Assembly (NCBI RefSeq): GCF_001507595.1 | Contig: NZ_LQBQ01000001.1 | Span: 186,001 to 250,000 of the forward strand | DNA length: 64,000 bases | Direction: 5' to 3' | Origin: Ruegeria marisrubri | GTDB taxonomy: Bacteria > Pseudomonadota > Alphaproteobacteria > Rhodobacterales > Rhodobacteraceae | Part shown: positions 8,765-21,331 of the stretch, piece after piece | How the letters are laid out: each line of letters begins with the position of its first letter | How positions within the stretch are numbered: position 1 is the stretch's first letter | Position numbers and translations under genes: made by a program | The notes under the pieces: generated by a model | What the model saw: the letters and a program-made list of their open reading frames with translations, nothing else | Told to the model about the DNA's origin: nothing | The model's database searches: none

Positions 8765-8897
8765 CGCGTTCTGCACCCACCCTCGGGCCGGGCGCGAGGA
8801 CTATTTTTGCGCTTGATCGTGAACCTTTTTTGATGTCTGGAAACAGACAGAAACAGCGAAAACCAATCGCCAAACTGGCATTTGGCGAACTTGCATT

Positions 8898-9611
8898 TCA
8901 CCATGCCACATAGGTAGCCAGATACTCGTGAATAACAGTTTTGACTGTTACACCGCCTTCGAACTCCAAACGGTAACGATAAACACCCGGTTGAAGAACA
9001 TAAAAGCCGTCGTTGTCAAAACATGGCTCTCCGACCATTCTCTGCATCCATCTGCTTCCCACTTCTGGCCATACAGCGAGCCCGTCTAAACCGTTAAAGA
9101 AAGAGCCCAATTGCTCATCTGAGGCTGTTGCAAGGGGAAACACGGCTACCGCTCTGGGCTCGTCAAACATAGGCTCACCGTTTTCATAAAACGCGTGACC
9201 TTTGGCGTTCTTGATAACGACTGAATGGATACGGTCAAGTTCTGGGTTCCAAACCACATTGGTTTGACCACCATAAGTTTGATACTCACGCTTGTTGCGT
9301 TCTACGCGCCGCCTAAGTGCTTTGTTGCGGGCAAAGATACTTGTTCCAGCTTTCAAAACTTGTGCATTCGGATCAGTTGAGCCAGTCAATACCGCTGACA
9401 AAAAAGCGATGAAGTATTCTTCGTCTAGTGAATGCTGTTCATTGCATCTGGCGCACACTTCTGCGACAGGCAAATTCGCAGGATAAGGCTTAGCAAGAAT
9501 ACTCTTCGTCGGAATATGTTCGCGGTTTGTTGAGTTTACGCCGAGAGTTACTGTGCAGTGGTAGCACCATGTCTTATTTCTTTCGTCGCTGAAATCATGA
9601 AAGAACTGCAA
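8898..9611 (-). CDS. HNH-like zinc-finger protein, AT-rich (probably acquired)
   Basis: A 237-residue protein. C16-x2-C19, then R30-E31-H32-I33-P34 and C53-x2-C56-N57 with H60 fit the treble-clef layout of HNH nucleases of the 'REH..PKS / C..CN' type. The catalytic pattern is only partly convincing, so nuclease activity is inferred. The C-terminal half is unrecognised. Base composition is unlike the neighbours (28 of 60 bases are G or C in 8941-9000, against well over 60% around it), suggesting acquisition. The start is a TTG at 9611, supported by GAGGTGG upstream, whose first bases overlap the parE stop; the gene may be read from the parE transcript. No partner methylase or other defence gene is next to it. 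Confidence 0.66.
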   Translation of the reverse strand: MQFFHDFSDERNKTWCYHCTVTLGVNSTNREHIPTKSILAKPYPANLPVAEVCARCNEQHSLDEEYFIAFLSAVLTGSTDPNAQVLKAGTSIFARNKALRRRVERNKREYQTYGGQTNVVWNPELDRIHSVVIKNAKGHAFYENGEPMFDEPRAVAVFPLATASDEQLGSFFNGLDGLAVWPEVGSRWMQRMVGEPCFDNDGFYVLQPGVYRYRLEFEGGVTVKTVIHEYLATYVAW

Positions 9612-9623
9612 TAGAATTCCACC

Positions 9624-11582
<1,959 letters not shown>

Positions 11583-11689
11583 GGGTGCTGCTCTTGTTCT
11601 TGGGTTTGGCCCATTATGGCAGGTGATGTGGGTCGGGGAAAGAGGGGGGCGAGGTGTTGTGGGTAAAGTCGGGGGCGGGCGCTTTGGGT

Positions 11690-11740
11690 GCGAGGGGCGC
11701 TGCCCCTCGCGCTCCCCGGGATATTTGAGGCCAGATGAAG
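11690..11740 (+). repeat. Intergenic repeat, copy 1 (hairpin plus CCAGATGAAG motif)
   Basis: A perfect hairpin (GCGAGGGGC, loop GCT, GCCCCTCGC) is followed by CCCCGGGATATTT and CCAGATGAAG. The same module recurs at 26489-26539 and, with a changed hairpin, at 51491-51552, with an inverted partial copy next to the last. It lies between parE and the epoxide-hydrolase gene. Confidence 0.8.
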
Positions 11741-11747
11741 GACTGGG

Positions 11748-12626
11748 TCAGGTTTTGTCGGCCCAGTCGAGGATGGCTTGCGCGACCTTTTCGGGGTGCT
11801 GGTGGTGCAGCCAGTGGTCGGCGCCGGGGATGGTCACGCGGGTGAGGTTTGGGGCGAAATCCTCGAGCCCTTCGGTGGTTTCCGGCAGCAGGGCCTTGTC
11901 CTCGGGGCCCCAGATCAACAGGTGCGGGCAGGCCACGCGCAGCCGCTCGGTGGGCAGTTGCGGCGGGTCAGCCAATGGCTTGCCGGGGTCGGCGACCTGC
12001 AGGGGCGAGGCGCGGTACCAGTTCAGCATGGCGTCGAGACGGCCGGGGCGGGCCCATTTCGTGCGATAGGCCTGGATCTGGTCGGGCGTCAGCCAGTCGG
12101 TGCCCATGCCGTGCCGGAAGAATTGCTCGAGCTTCGCGAAATTGTCGGCCGCCAGCCAGTCGGCCGAGTTGGGCGCGCGGAGCTGGTTGATGTATTGCGA
12201 GGCTTGGGACTGCGCGCCGCCCTTGGCCATCTCGCGCTGGAAGGGGTAGGGGTGGACGCCGTTGGCGATGATCAGGCGGCTGACCAGTTCGGGGCGGAAC
12301 ATGGCGAGGCCATAGGCCACCGATGCCCCCCAGTCGTGGCCCAGAACGGTGACCGGTGCGCCGACCTGTTCGATCAGGGCGGCCATGTCCGAGACGAGCT
12401 GTGACAGGACGTAGTTCTCGGTGCCTTCGGGCGCCCAGCTCTGGCCATAGCCGCGCTGGTCGGGGGCGATGCAGTGAAAGTGGTCTGACAGGTGCGGGGC
12501 GAGGTCGGACCACGCGCTGCCGTATTCCGGGAAGCCGTGCAGCATCAGCAGCGGTGGCAGCGTTTCGTCCCCCCATTCGCGCAGGAAGAAGGGCTGCCCG
12601 TTCAGGTTGGCTGTTCTTGTTCTCAT
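11748..12626 (-). CDS. Epoxide-hydrolase-like alpha/beta hydrolase
   Basis: A 292-residue soluble alpha/beta hydrolase. The oxyanion motif HGFPE is at residues 30-34. The nucleophile elbow GHDWGA (96-101) carries an Asp (D98) rather than Ser, the pattern of epoxide hydrolases and haloalkane dehalogenases. A likely acid lies in WGPEDKALLPE and the catalytic His is in GADHWLHH near residue 271. HGFPE and the lid sequence favour epoxide hydrolase over dehalogenase. The ATG at 12626 has AGAGGAGAC upstream and fits the family start; the frame is open further upstream but without similarity. Monocistronic, with an intergenic repeat behind it. Confidence 0.85.
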   Translation of the reverse strand: MRTRTANLNGQPFFLREWGDETLPPLLMLHGFPEYGSAWSDLAPHLSDHFHCIAPDQRGYGQSWAPEGTENYVLSQLVSDMAALIEQVGAPVTVLGHDWGASVAYGLAMFRPELVSRLIIANGVHPYPFQREMAKGGAQSQASQYINQLRAPNSADWLAADNFAKLEQFFRHGMGTDWLTPDQIQAYRTKWARPGRLDAMLNWYRASPLQVADPGKPLADPPQLPTERLRVACPHLLIWGPEDKALLPETTEGLEDFAPNLTRVTIPGADHWLHHQHPEKVAQAILDWADKT

Positions 12627-12786
12627 GATGTCTCCTCTGGTGCCGAGCATGCACCGGACGGGCGCGGCGATCCAGAAAGCAAGGGAAATCCGGGGGAATT
12701 GTGACGCTACGTTGATGCGGATCAACGCGCAGTCGGGGGTTTTCTGCTAGCCGTTTCGCGACAGCAACAGAAAGGAGAATGAGTGG

Positions 12787-13716
12787 ATGGAGGACATGCC
12801 CCGGACCGATGCGGTCGCCCCCGAAAACCAAGTTGCCGAAAAGGCGTCATCAGCGGCCTCGGAGCCGAGTCCCGAGAAGATCCGGCAGGCCTTTGAGAGC
12901 GGGAAGTATCCTTATTCTCGAAAGATGCCCCGCCGCGCCTATGAGGCCGAAAAAGCCAAGCTGCAGGCCGAATTGCTGAAGGTACAGCTTTGGGCCCAGG
13001 ATACGGGACAGAAGTTCGTATTGCTGTTCGAAGGGCGCGACGCCGCGGGCAAGGGCGGCACCATCAAGCGGTTCATGGAGCACCTGAACCCGCGCCAGGC
13101 CCGCGTCGTGGCGCTGAACAAGCCGACCTGGGAGGAAAAGGGACAGTGGTATTTCCAGCGCTATGCCAGGGAATTGCCGACGGTGGGCGAGATGGTCTTC
13201 TATGACCGCTCCTGGTACAACCGGGCGGGTGTGGAGCGCGTGATGGGGTTCTGCTCGCCCAATGAGTATCTGGAGTTCATGCGCCAGGCGCCGGAATTCG
13301 AGCGGATGCTGGTGCGCTCGGGAATCCGGCTTTACAAATACTGGTTCTCGGTCACGCGCGACGAGCAGATGCGCCGCTTCAAGAGCCGCGAGACGGACCC
13401 GCTGAAACAGTGGAAACTGTCGCCGATCGACAAGGCGAGCCTGGACAAATGGGACGATTACACCGAGGCGAAGGAGGCGATGTTCTTTTACACCGACACC
13501 GCCGACGCGCCCTGGACGATCGTGAAGTCGAATGACAAGAAACGCGCGCGCATCAACTGCATGCGGCATTTCCTGTCGACGCTGGACTATCCCGGCAAGG
13601 ATCACGAACTGGTGGGCGAGCCCGACCCTCTGATCGTCGGGCAGGCGCATCATGTCATCCACCGGTCGGATCACATTCTGGGCACGTCGCTGCATCCCGA
13701 TGCGCGGGTGAAGTAG
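12787..13716 (+). CDS. ppk2: Polyphosphate kinase 2
   Basis: A 309-residue PPK2-family kinase that moves phosphate between polyphosphate and nucleoside phosphates. Walker A GRDAAGKGG is at residues 83-91 and the Walker B / lid region YDRSWYNRAGVE at 139-150, both diagnostic. The first 30 residues are variable and Ser/Ala-rich, as in other single-domain class-I PPK2 proteins. The ATG at 12787 is preceded by AAAGGAGA; an ATG at 12779 is out of frame. The gene is probably monocistronic and divergent from the epoxide-hydrolase gene. Preferred nucleotide (GDP or ADP) cannot be decided from sequence alone. Confidence 0.94.
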   Translation: MEDMPRTDAVAPENQVAEKASSAASEPSPEKIRQAFESGKYPYSRKMPRRAYEAEKAKLQAELLKVQLWAQDTGQKFVLLFEGRDAAGKGGTIKRFMEHLNPRQARVVALNKPTWEEKGQWYFQRYARELPTVGEMVFYDRSWYNRAGVERVMGFCSPNEYLEFMRQAPEFERMLVRSGIRLYKYWFSVTRDEQMRRFKSRETDPLKQWKLSPIDKASLDKWDDYTEAKEAMFFYTDTADAPWTIVKSNDKKRARINCMRHFLSTLDYPGKDHELVGEPDPLIVGQAHHVIHRSDHILGTSLHPDARVK

Positions 13717-13874
13717 CCGGATCCGGCCCCGCCGGGCTTTTGCCTGACAGGCAGCTTTTCTGCCCTGCCTTGCCGGACCGGCGGGGCGGGCATTTCCGGT
13801 TTCGAATATGTGATTGATGCGAAGCGGAAAGATCGGCTCTTGTAAGTGTTTTCACCCGGCCCTAAGCCTGTCGG

Positions 13875-15239
13875 GTGAGCAAGGCGATGACATATGGCGC
13901 GCATGTCCGCGCGGTGGCGGTGCTGGGCCTGCCGCTGGTCGGCGGCCATCTGGCGCAGTTCGCGATCGGCCTGACCGATACGGTCATGCTGGGGTGGTAC
14001 GGAGTCGAGGCGCTGGCCGCGGTGACGCTGGCCAGCAGCTTTTTCTTCGTGCTGTTCCTGTTCGGCGGCGGATTCGGCCTGGCGGTGATGCCGATGGTGG
14101 CCACCGCCGCGGCCGAGGAGGACGAGACCAGCATCCGCCGCAGCACCCGGATGGGGATGTGGCTGTCGCTGCTGTACGGGCTGCTGGTCATGCCCCTGCT
14201 GTGGTGGTCATACCCGATTCTGATCGCCACCAAGCAGGACCCCCAGGTGGCCCAGACGGCCTCGGACTATCTGCGGGTCGCCGGGTGGGGGCTGTTTCCG
14301 GCGCTGTTGGTCATGGTGCTGAAATCCTATCTTGCGGCGCTGGAGCGGACGCAGGTCGTGCTGTGGATCACCGTCGCGGCGGCGGTGGTCAACGGGCTGA
14401 CCAACTATGCGCTGATCTTCGGCAACTGGGGGGCGCCGGAACTGGGGGTGATGGGCGCCGCCATCGCTTCGGTCGTCACACAGACCGTGTCGCTGGTGGC
14501 CGTGATCGTCTACGCGCTGAGGGTTCTGCCGCAGCACAACCTGTTCCAGCGGTTCTGGCGCCCGGACTGGGAGATGCTGTTCAACGTCCTGAAACTGGGT
14601 GTCCCGATCGGCCTGACCATGCTGGCCGAAGTGTCGCTGTTCGCCACGTCGGCCTTCATGATGGGGTGGATCGGAGAGGTGCCGCTGGCGGCGCACGGGA
14701 TCGCGCTGAACCTGGCCTCGGCCACCTTCATGGTGCATCTGGGCCTGTCCAACGCGGCGACGATCCGCGCCGGCAATGCGCTGGGCCGAAGGGATCGCGC
14801 GCATCTGGAAAAGGGGGCGATCACTGTTATCGGCATGTCTCTGGCCGTGTCGGTTCTGACGATCACCCTGTTCCTGACCTGCGCCGAGCCGCTGATTTCT
14901 CTGTTCCTGGAGCCCGATGACCCGCAGCGCCCTGATATCCTTGCGATCGGGGTGGGGCTGCTGGCGATGGCGGCGCTGTTCCAACTGGTGGACGGGGCGC
15001 AGGTGATCGCGCTGGGCCTGCTGCGCGGATTGCAGGACGCCAAGGTGCCGATGGTCATGGCGGGGCTGAGCTATTGGGTCGTGGGAATCCCGGCCTCGTA
15101 TTACTTTGGCTTCATCCGCGGGATGGACGGGATCGGAGTCTGGCTGGGATTGGTGCTGGGCTTGGCCTCGGCCGCCGTCCTGCTGATGACGCGGTTCTGG
15201 ACGCGCTCGGTCAAGGCGGTGGGCGTGCCGGCCGAGTGA
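13875..15239 (+). CDS. MATE family multidrug/Na+ antiporter
   Basis: A 454-residue MATE transporter with about twelve membrane helices in two homologous halves. The first begins VLGLPLVGGHLAQFAIGLTD, the second KLGVPIGLTMLAEVSLFATS. It is NorM-like in length and motif spacing. Such proteins export cationic compounds in exchange for Na+ or H+. The start is a GTG at 13875 (MSKAMTYG) or the ATG 12 bases downstream; neither has a strong ribosome-binding site, so the start is uncertain by four codons. It follows ppk2 on the same strand after 158 bases and is probably a separate unit. Confidence 0.9.
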   Translation: MSKAMTYGAHVRAVAVLGLPLVGGHLAQFAIGLTDTVMLGWYGVEALAAVTLASSFFFVLFLFGGGFGLAVMPMVATAAAEEDETSIRRSTRMGMWLSLLYGLLVMPLLWWSYPILIATKQDPQVAQTASDYLRVAGWGLFPALLVMVLKSYLAALERTQVVLWITVAAAVVNGLTNYALIFGNWGAPELGVMGAAIASVVTQTVSLVAVIVYALRVLPQHNLFQRFWRPDWEMLFNVLKLGVPIGLTMLAEVSLFATSAFMMGWIGEVPLAAHGIALNLASATFMVHLGLSNAATIRAGNALGRRDRAHLEKGAITVIGMSLAVSVLTITLFLTCAEPLISLFLEPDDPQRPDILAIGVGLLAMAALFQLVDGAQVIALGLLRGLQDAKVPMVMAGLSYWVVGIPASYYFGFIRGMDGIGVWLGLVLGLASAAVLLMTRFWTRSVKAVGVPAE

Positions 15240-15246
15240 GCCCGGC

Positions 15247-15648
15247 CTAGCCCTTGTTCATGCGGTCCGCTTTCTTGCGCACCAGAACCGAGCGCAGGTC
15301 GTGCATGGCCAGCAGCAAGGCGTCGGTGACCTGCTCGAGTTGTTCGTGAGTTGCCTTGGACTGTGCCCAGTGGGTCGTGAGGTTCAGGTGATCGACGGTG
15401 CGCAGGATGTCGTCGATGTCGCGCCGGGCCAGGGTTTCGCGGCGCTCGGCCATCCAGCGTTCGATCTCGGCCATGTCCTGCGGCGATAGCGTGCGGCCGC
15501 CATGCGGCTTGATCTCGCCGTTGCGGATGTTGACGACGGCGATCTGCTGCATCTCGATCCGGCGCTGGCGGTTCTCGGTGTCCAGCCGGAACACGAAGGC
15601 CCCGTTTTCACGGACGCGGAAGTAATAGTCTGGCAGGTCCGGGGTCAT
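15247..15648 (-). CDS. Conserved hypothetical protein (133 aa)
   Basis: A small soluble protein of unknown function, beginning MTPDLPDYYFRVRENG, that I recognise only as conserved in Rhodobacteraceae. The N-terminal half is beta-rich (FVFRLDTENRQRRIEM); the C-terminal half is a long charged helix with RRETLARRDIDDI and a basic end. The ATG at 15648 lies 11 bases behind the aminotransferase stop, so the two are very probably co-transcribed. It ends 7 bases before the convergent MATE gene stop. No motif suggests an activity. Confidence 0.72.
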   Translation of the reverse strand: MTPDLPDYYFRVRENGAFVFRLDTENRQRRIEMQQIAVVNIRNGEIKPHGGRTLSPQDMAEIERWMAERRETLARRDIDDILRTVDHLNLTTHWAQSKATHEQLEQVTDALLLAMHDLRSVLVRKKADRMNKG

Positions 15649-15659
15649 GGTCACGTTCT

Positions 15660-17612
<1,953 letters not shown>

Positions 17613-17676
17613 TTAACCGATTCTTCGCGATTTCCGCGCATCGTGGCCCCAGAGCACGAGTCAGTCGGAGGATCGG

Positions 17677-18174
17677 ATGAGCATGGAGACGCGGGTCGTT
17701 GCCGCCGGCAACAAAGGTTTCATGACCGGCTATCTGGACGCGCTGGCCTTGGTGGAACGTCTCCACCGATTGCTGCTGGACGTGATCAAGGATGAGTTCG
17801 AGCGGGTCGGCATTCTGGATATCAACGCGGTGCAGGCCCTGCTGCTGTTCAACATCGGCGACCACGAGGTCACGGCGGGAGAGTTGAAGACCCGCGGCTA
17901 CTACCAGGGCAGCAATGTCAGCTACAACCTGAAGAAGCTGGTCGAGATGGGCTATATGCACCATCAACGTTGTGAAATCGACCGGCGGTCCGTCCGGGTG
18001 CGGCTGACGCAGCGCGGCAGAGAGATCCGGGAGGTCGTGGCGGATCTGTTTGCCCGTCACGCCGAAGGGTTGCAGGCCAAGGGCGTTCTCGGAGCAGATG
18101 GGATCGAGGACATCACCCAGGCGCTGCGCCGTGTCGAGCGGTATTGGACCGACCAGATCAGGTATATCTATTGA
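17677..18174 (+). CDS. MarR-type winged-helix regulator (LdtR-like)
   Basis: A 165-residue MarR-family protein. The winged helix spans about residues 50-125, with recognition helix region GYYQGSNVSYNLKKL and a wing rich in Arg (CEIDRRSVRVRLT). This very conserved version resembles LdtR-type regulators of Rhizobiales (inference from memory of the motif). The ATG at 17677 has GGAGGATC in front. The last 7 bases overlap the convergent DUF1194 gene. Targets cannot be deduced here. Confidence 0.8.
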   Translation: MSMETRVVAAGNKGFMTGYLDALALVERLHRLLLDVIKDEFERVGILDINAVQALLLFNIGDHEVTAGELKTRGYYQGSNVSYNLKKLVEMGYMHHQRCEIDRRSVRVRLTQRGREIREVVADLFARHAEGLQAKGVLGADGIEDITQALRRVERYWTDQIRYIY

Positions 18175-18911
18175 CCGTCCGCGCCGCCGGCGGCCTGAAC
18201 GGGATGCGCCAGGCGGGACAGGGACGGGCTCTCCAACTCGCGTTTCAGTTTGCGCACCATGGCGGCTTCGTAATCCTTGAAGCCCAGGGCGACCTCGACG
18301 AAGGCGCCGGGGCCGAGAATGACCCAGGCGGAATAATAGGCGGACAGCTCTCCGATCTGGACCTGGCGCTTGTCGTCCGCGCGCGGGTCGTCGGCACCGA
18401 TGACAAGACCGTTGATGGTGATCCCCGACTCCAGCAGCCGCGTTTTCACCGCGCTGGGATGGGGGCCGAGGTTGTGCTTGCCGTCGCCCGACAGATCCAG
18501 GGTGTGCTTCCAGCAGTCAGGTTGTTCCCTCAGCCGCTCGACCCCGTAGAGCATGGCTGATCCCACGGCGGTTCCGGCCGGCCCGGCGGTGCGCTGAGTC
18601 GTGCGCAGAAGGGCCGAAACCTGCTGCAGGACCGTTTCGTTGGAAATTTCTGTCCACGGCAGCAACAGGCGTTGGTGCCCGGCCTCGCTCCATTCGAAAA
18701 TCGCAAGACGCACCGGCGCCGAGGGGTTTGCCAGGAACAGGGCCACGACTTCCGCGTCCTGCATGGCGTTGGCCAGGCCCAGCAACTGCATCTGGTATTC
18801 GCGGCTGTCGACCGAGCCCGACACGTCCAGCCCCAGCGCCAGCGCCTGCCGGCACTGGGCCGATAGCGGCGAGGCCAGCAGGCACAGGCAAAGGGCAAGA
18901 TGCCGGATCAT
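18168..18911 (-). CDS. DUF1194 VWA-like exported protein
   Basis: A 247-residue secreted protein. It has a signal peptide (residues 1-18, MIRHLALCLCLLASPLSA), then a von Willebrand A-like metal-site motif with D29, S31 and S33 in GLDVSGSVD, and further VWA-like strands (LDLSGDGKHNLG, ITINGLVIG). This is the DUF1194 family, common in roseobacters and of unknown role. It lies 43 bases downstream of the VOC-family gene on the same strand. The chosen start is the first that gives a signal peptide. Confidence 0.82.
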   Translation of the reverse strand: MIRHLALCLCLLASPLSAQCRQALALGLDVSGSVDSREYQMQLLGLANAMQDAEVVALFLANPSAPVRLAIFEWSEAGHQRLLLPWTEISNETVLQQVSALLRTTQRTAGPAGTAVGSAMLYGVERLREQPDCWKHTLDLSGDGKHNLGPHPSAVKTRLLESGITINGLVIGADDPRADDKRQVQIGELSAYYSAWVILGPGAFVEVALGFKDYEAAMVRKLKRELESPSLSRLAHPVQAAGGADGQ

Positions 18912-18954
18912 CCCGGGCCTGCTGCCGTGCGCAGGCCGTTGCAGGGCGCAGGCA

Positions 18955-19383
18955 TCACCAGTGCCCGGTGCTTTCCATGCTGGCCCAGGGCTCTTTCGGT
19001 TCCAGCGCCTCGCCATTCTGCAAGAGCTCGATCGAGATGTTGTCGGGCGAGCGGACAAAGGCCATCCGGCCGTCACGCGGCGGGCGGTTGATGGTAACGC
19101 CATTGTCCTGAAGGTGCTGGCACATCTCGTAGATGTCGTCGACGCCAAAGGCCAGGTGGCCGAAATGGCGGCTGTCGCTGGGCAGCCCCTCGTCTCCGTC
19201 CCAGTTGTAGGTCAGCTCGATCGGGGCCTCCTCCTGCCCCGGCGGGGCCATGTAGACGAGGGTGAAGCGGCCTTCCTCGCTGTCGTAGCGGCGGATCTCG
19301 CGCAGGCCCAGCAATTCGTAGAAGGCCATTGATTTTTCGAGATCCTTCACCCGGACCATCGTGTGCAGATACCTCAGCGGCAT
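18955..19383 (-). CDS. gloA: Lactoylglutathione lyase (glyoxalase I)
   Basis: A 142-residue VOC-fold metalloenzyme that turns the methylglyoxal-glutathione hemithioacetal into S-lactoylglutathione. The four metal ligands of Ni/Co-type glyoxalase I are in place: H7, E56 (in APIELTYN), H76 (in HFGHLAFG) and E119 (in SIELLQ). Length is that of the short bacterial enzyme. The ATG at 19383 follows GGATGGAAG; an ATG three codons upstream is possible. It precedes the DUF1194 gene and may be co-transcribed with it. Confidence 0.93.
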   Translation of the reverse strand: MPLRYLHTMVRVKDLEKSMAFYELLGLREIRRYDSEEGRFTLVYMAPPGQEEAPIELTYNWDGDEGLPSDSRHFGHLAFGVDDIYEMCQHLQDNGVTINRPPRDGRMAFVRSPDNISIELLQNGEALEPKEPWASMESTGHW

Positions 19384-19559
19384 GACTTCCATCCTTCGTT
19401 CAGAATTGTCTGACGGCAAGCTTAGCGCGCTGGGCGCGCGAGTCGAGGGGGCAGGCGGCAGGGCGATCATGAAGTTGATTTGCACCTTATATCGCGGTTC
19501 CTGTCCGCGCCTTGTCGATATATAGTGGCAGGCGACTCATTCCAGGAAAGGACCCCGCC

Positions 19560-20471
19560 ATGCCGCTTTCTCCCGAGCAACGAGCCGAGATCGAGGCTCA
19601 GCGTGCGCAGTCGCAGCCGACGCGCCGTGTCGTCGCGCCGGGAATGGAGGAGCATCTGTACACCGCCTATCCGGTTCTCGATCACGGTTTCGTCCGGGTA
19701 ATCGACTATATGGGCGACGACGCCGCGATCTGTCAGGCGGCGCGGGTCTCTTACGGAAAGGGCACCAAGTCGGTGCAGAATGACGAGGGGCTGATCCGCT
19801 ACCTGATGCGGCACTGGCACTCGACCCCGTTCGAGATGTGCGAGATCAAGCTGCACGTCAAACTGCCGGTCTTCGTTGCCCGCCAGTGGATCCGCCACCG
19901 CACCGCCAACGTGAACGAGTATTCCGCGCGCTATTCCATCCTCGATCGCGAGTTCTACATCCCGGCGCCCGAGCATGTGGCGGCGCAGTCCGAGGTCAAC
20001 AACCAGGGCCGCGGCGCGACGTTGCAGGGGGAAGAGGCGGCGCGGGTGCTGGACATCCTCAAGGCCGACAGCGCCCGCTGCTATGACAATTACGAGGCGA
20101 TGATCAGCCAGGAGGGCCAGCAGGGGCTGGCGCGCGAGTTGGCGCGGATGAACCTGCCCGCCAACATCTACACGCAGTGGTACTGGAAGGTGGACCTGCA
20201 CAACCTGTTCCACTTCCTGCGTCTGCGCGCCGATGCCCATGCGCAATACGAGATCCGGGTTTACGCCGAAACGATCTGCGACATCGTGGCGGACTGGGTG
20301 CCGTTTGCCTACAAGGCGTTCGAGGACTACCGCCTTGGCGCGGTGAACCTGTCAGCGCAGATGGTCGATGCGCTGCGGCGGATGCTCAAGGGGGAAGAGG
20401 TCACGCAGGAAAGCTCGGGCCTGTCGGCGCGCGAATGGCGGGAGTTCGAGGCGATCATCCGCGAGGGGTGA
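19560..20471 (+). CDS. thyX: Flavin-dependent thymidylate synthase
   Basis: A 303-residue ThyX that methylates dUMP to dTMP with FAD and NADPH, releasing tetrahydrofolate. The signature [14 protein letters not shown] (112-125) fits the RHR-x7-S-x-R motif. Downstream residues that hold dUMP and FAD ([18 protein letters not shown]) are present. The ATG at 19560 has GGAAAGG in front; an in-frame start 16 codons upstream lacks conservation. Probably the sole thymidylate synthase, as in many alphaproteobacteria, but thyA could lie elsewhere. Confidence 0.96.
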   Translation: MPLSPEQRAEIEAQRAQSQPTRRVVAPGMEEHLYTAYPVLDHGFVRVIDYMGDDAAICQAARVSYGKGTKSVQNDEGLIRYLMRHWHSTPFEMCEIKLHVKLPVFVARQWIRHRTANVNEYSARYSILDREFYIPAPEHVAAQSEVNNQGRGATLQGEEAARVLDILKADSARCYDNYEAMISQEGQQGLARELARMNLPANIYTQWYWKVDLHNLFHFLRLRADAHAQYEIRVYAETICDIVADWVPFAYKAFEDYRLGAVNLSAQMVDALRRMLKGEEVTQESSGLSAREWREFEAIIREG

Positions 20472-20494
20472 GCCCGAACGCGACTAAATGCAAT

Positions 20495-20519
20495 CGGTGG
20501 CCGGAACGTTCGGCCACCG
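20495..20519. terminator. Hairpin between thyX and the cold-shock gene
   Basis: CGGTGGCCG and CGGCCACCG form a perfect 9-bp stem with a 7-base loop between the convergent ends of thyX and the cold-shock gene. ATCAGATTTTT follows on the plus side, making it a reasonable thyX terminator; the T content on the minus side is weaker. Confidence 0.65.
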
Positions 20520-20554
20520 ATCAGATTTTTCATCTGTACTGGACGCAGTCGTCT

Positions 20555-20761
20555 TTACAACGTTTTCAAATCCCCGGCCATCTGCCGGCCGTCACGTCCG
20601 TCCTGAAGCTCGTACGAGACTTTCTGGTTGTCAGCGAGTCCGGTCAGGCCGGATCTTTCTACGGCCGAGATATGAACAAACACATCTTTGCCCCCCTCGT
20701 CGGGCGCAATAAAACCATAGCCTTTGGTCGTATTAAACCATTTCACGGTGCCGGTTGGCAT
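20555..20761 (-). CDS. Cold-shock domain protein
   Basis: A 68-residue single cold-shock domain with both RNA-binding motifs: KGYGFI (13-18) and DVFVH (26-30). Such proteins melt RNA structure and act as chaperones or antiterminators. The ATG has GAAGGAGA in front. The transcribed leader probably runs into the 211-base gap up to the divergent ArsC-like gene and contains a small hairpin (CCCCAA / TTGGGG at 20791-20808) about 30 bases before the start, a place where csp leaders often regulate translation. Confidence 0.93.
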   Translation of the reverse strand: MPTGTVKWFNTTKGYGFIAPDEGGKDVFVHISAVERSGLTGLADNQKVSYELQDGRDGRQMAGDLKTL

Positions 20762-20972
20762 TTCCCGTGTCTCCTTCTACTTGCACGTTGCCCCAATAAT
20801 CGTTGGGGTAGCGATCGACGAAGGCCCACGAAAAGCCGAGCGGCATGATGCAACTCGGCCTGGATGGCGGGTTTCGTCTTTTTCACAATTGCACGGTAAA
20901 GTAAAAAATCAAGGATAACGCGCGGCAAAGCCGGGAAATGCCGGTTTTTCTGCAACCATCGAGGGAGTGCTC

Positions 20973-21290
20973 ATGCGCCTTTTTGGCCTGAAAACCTGTG
21001 ACACATGCCGAAAGGCGTTGAAGTCTCTGCCGGAGGCCGAGTTCGTGGACGTCCGATCGGACGGCGTGCCGGAAGAGGTGATGCAGCGCGCCCTTCGCCT
21101 GTTCGGGCAGGCTCTGCTCAACACCCGCTCCACGACCTGGCGCGGTCTGGACCCGGCCGAGAGGGAGCGGTCGCCGCTCGAGCTTCTGGCTGAAAACCCG
21201 ACCTTGATGAAGCGGCCCCTGATCGAAAGCGAAGGGGAACTCTACCTGGGCTGGACCGGTGAAACCCGCGCCGCCCTTGGCGTTTCATGA
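20973..21290 (+). CDS. ArsC/Spx-family thioredoxin-like protein
   Basis: A 105-residue protein of the ArsC/YffB branch, with the thioredoxin-fold motif C9-D-T-C12 and the conserved KRPLIE segment near residue 82 that carries the anion-binding arginine. True arsenate reductases have a single catalytic cysteine after a longer motif; the CxxC and the absence of arsenic genes nearby make arsenate reduction unproven. I chose the ATG at 20973, with GAGGGAG upstream; a GTG two codons earlier is possible. Divergent from the cold-shock gene. Confidence 0.85.
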   Translation: MRLFGLKTCDTCRKALKSLPEAEFVDVRSDGVPEEVMQRALRLFGQALLNTRSTTWRGLDPAERERSPLELLAENPTLMKRPLIESEGELYLGWTGETRAALGVS

Positions 21291-21331
21291 TCCAGTGACT
21301 ATCTGCGGGTCAACGCAGACGGAGAGAAAGA

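Noticed and set aside
11690-11710. Repeat hairpin read as a simple terminator for the epoxide-hydrolase gene
   Set aside because: No T-run follows and an identical hairpin recurs 15 kb away in front of a different gene pair, so a repeat element explains it better.
20973-21290. Arsenate reductase as a firm call
   Set aside because: The fold is ArsC-like but the CxxC motif and absence of other arsenic genes do not prove that activity, so only the family is given.
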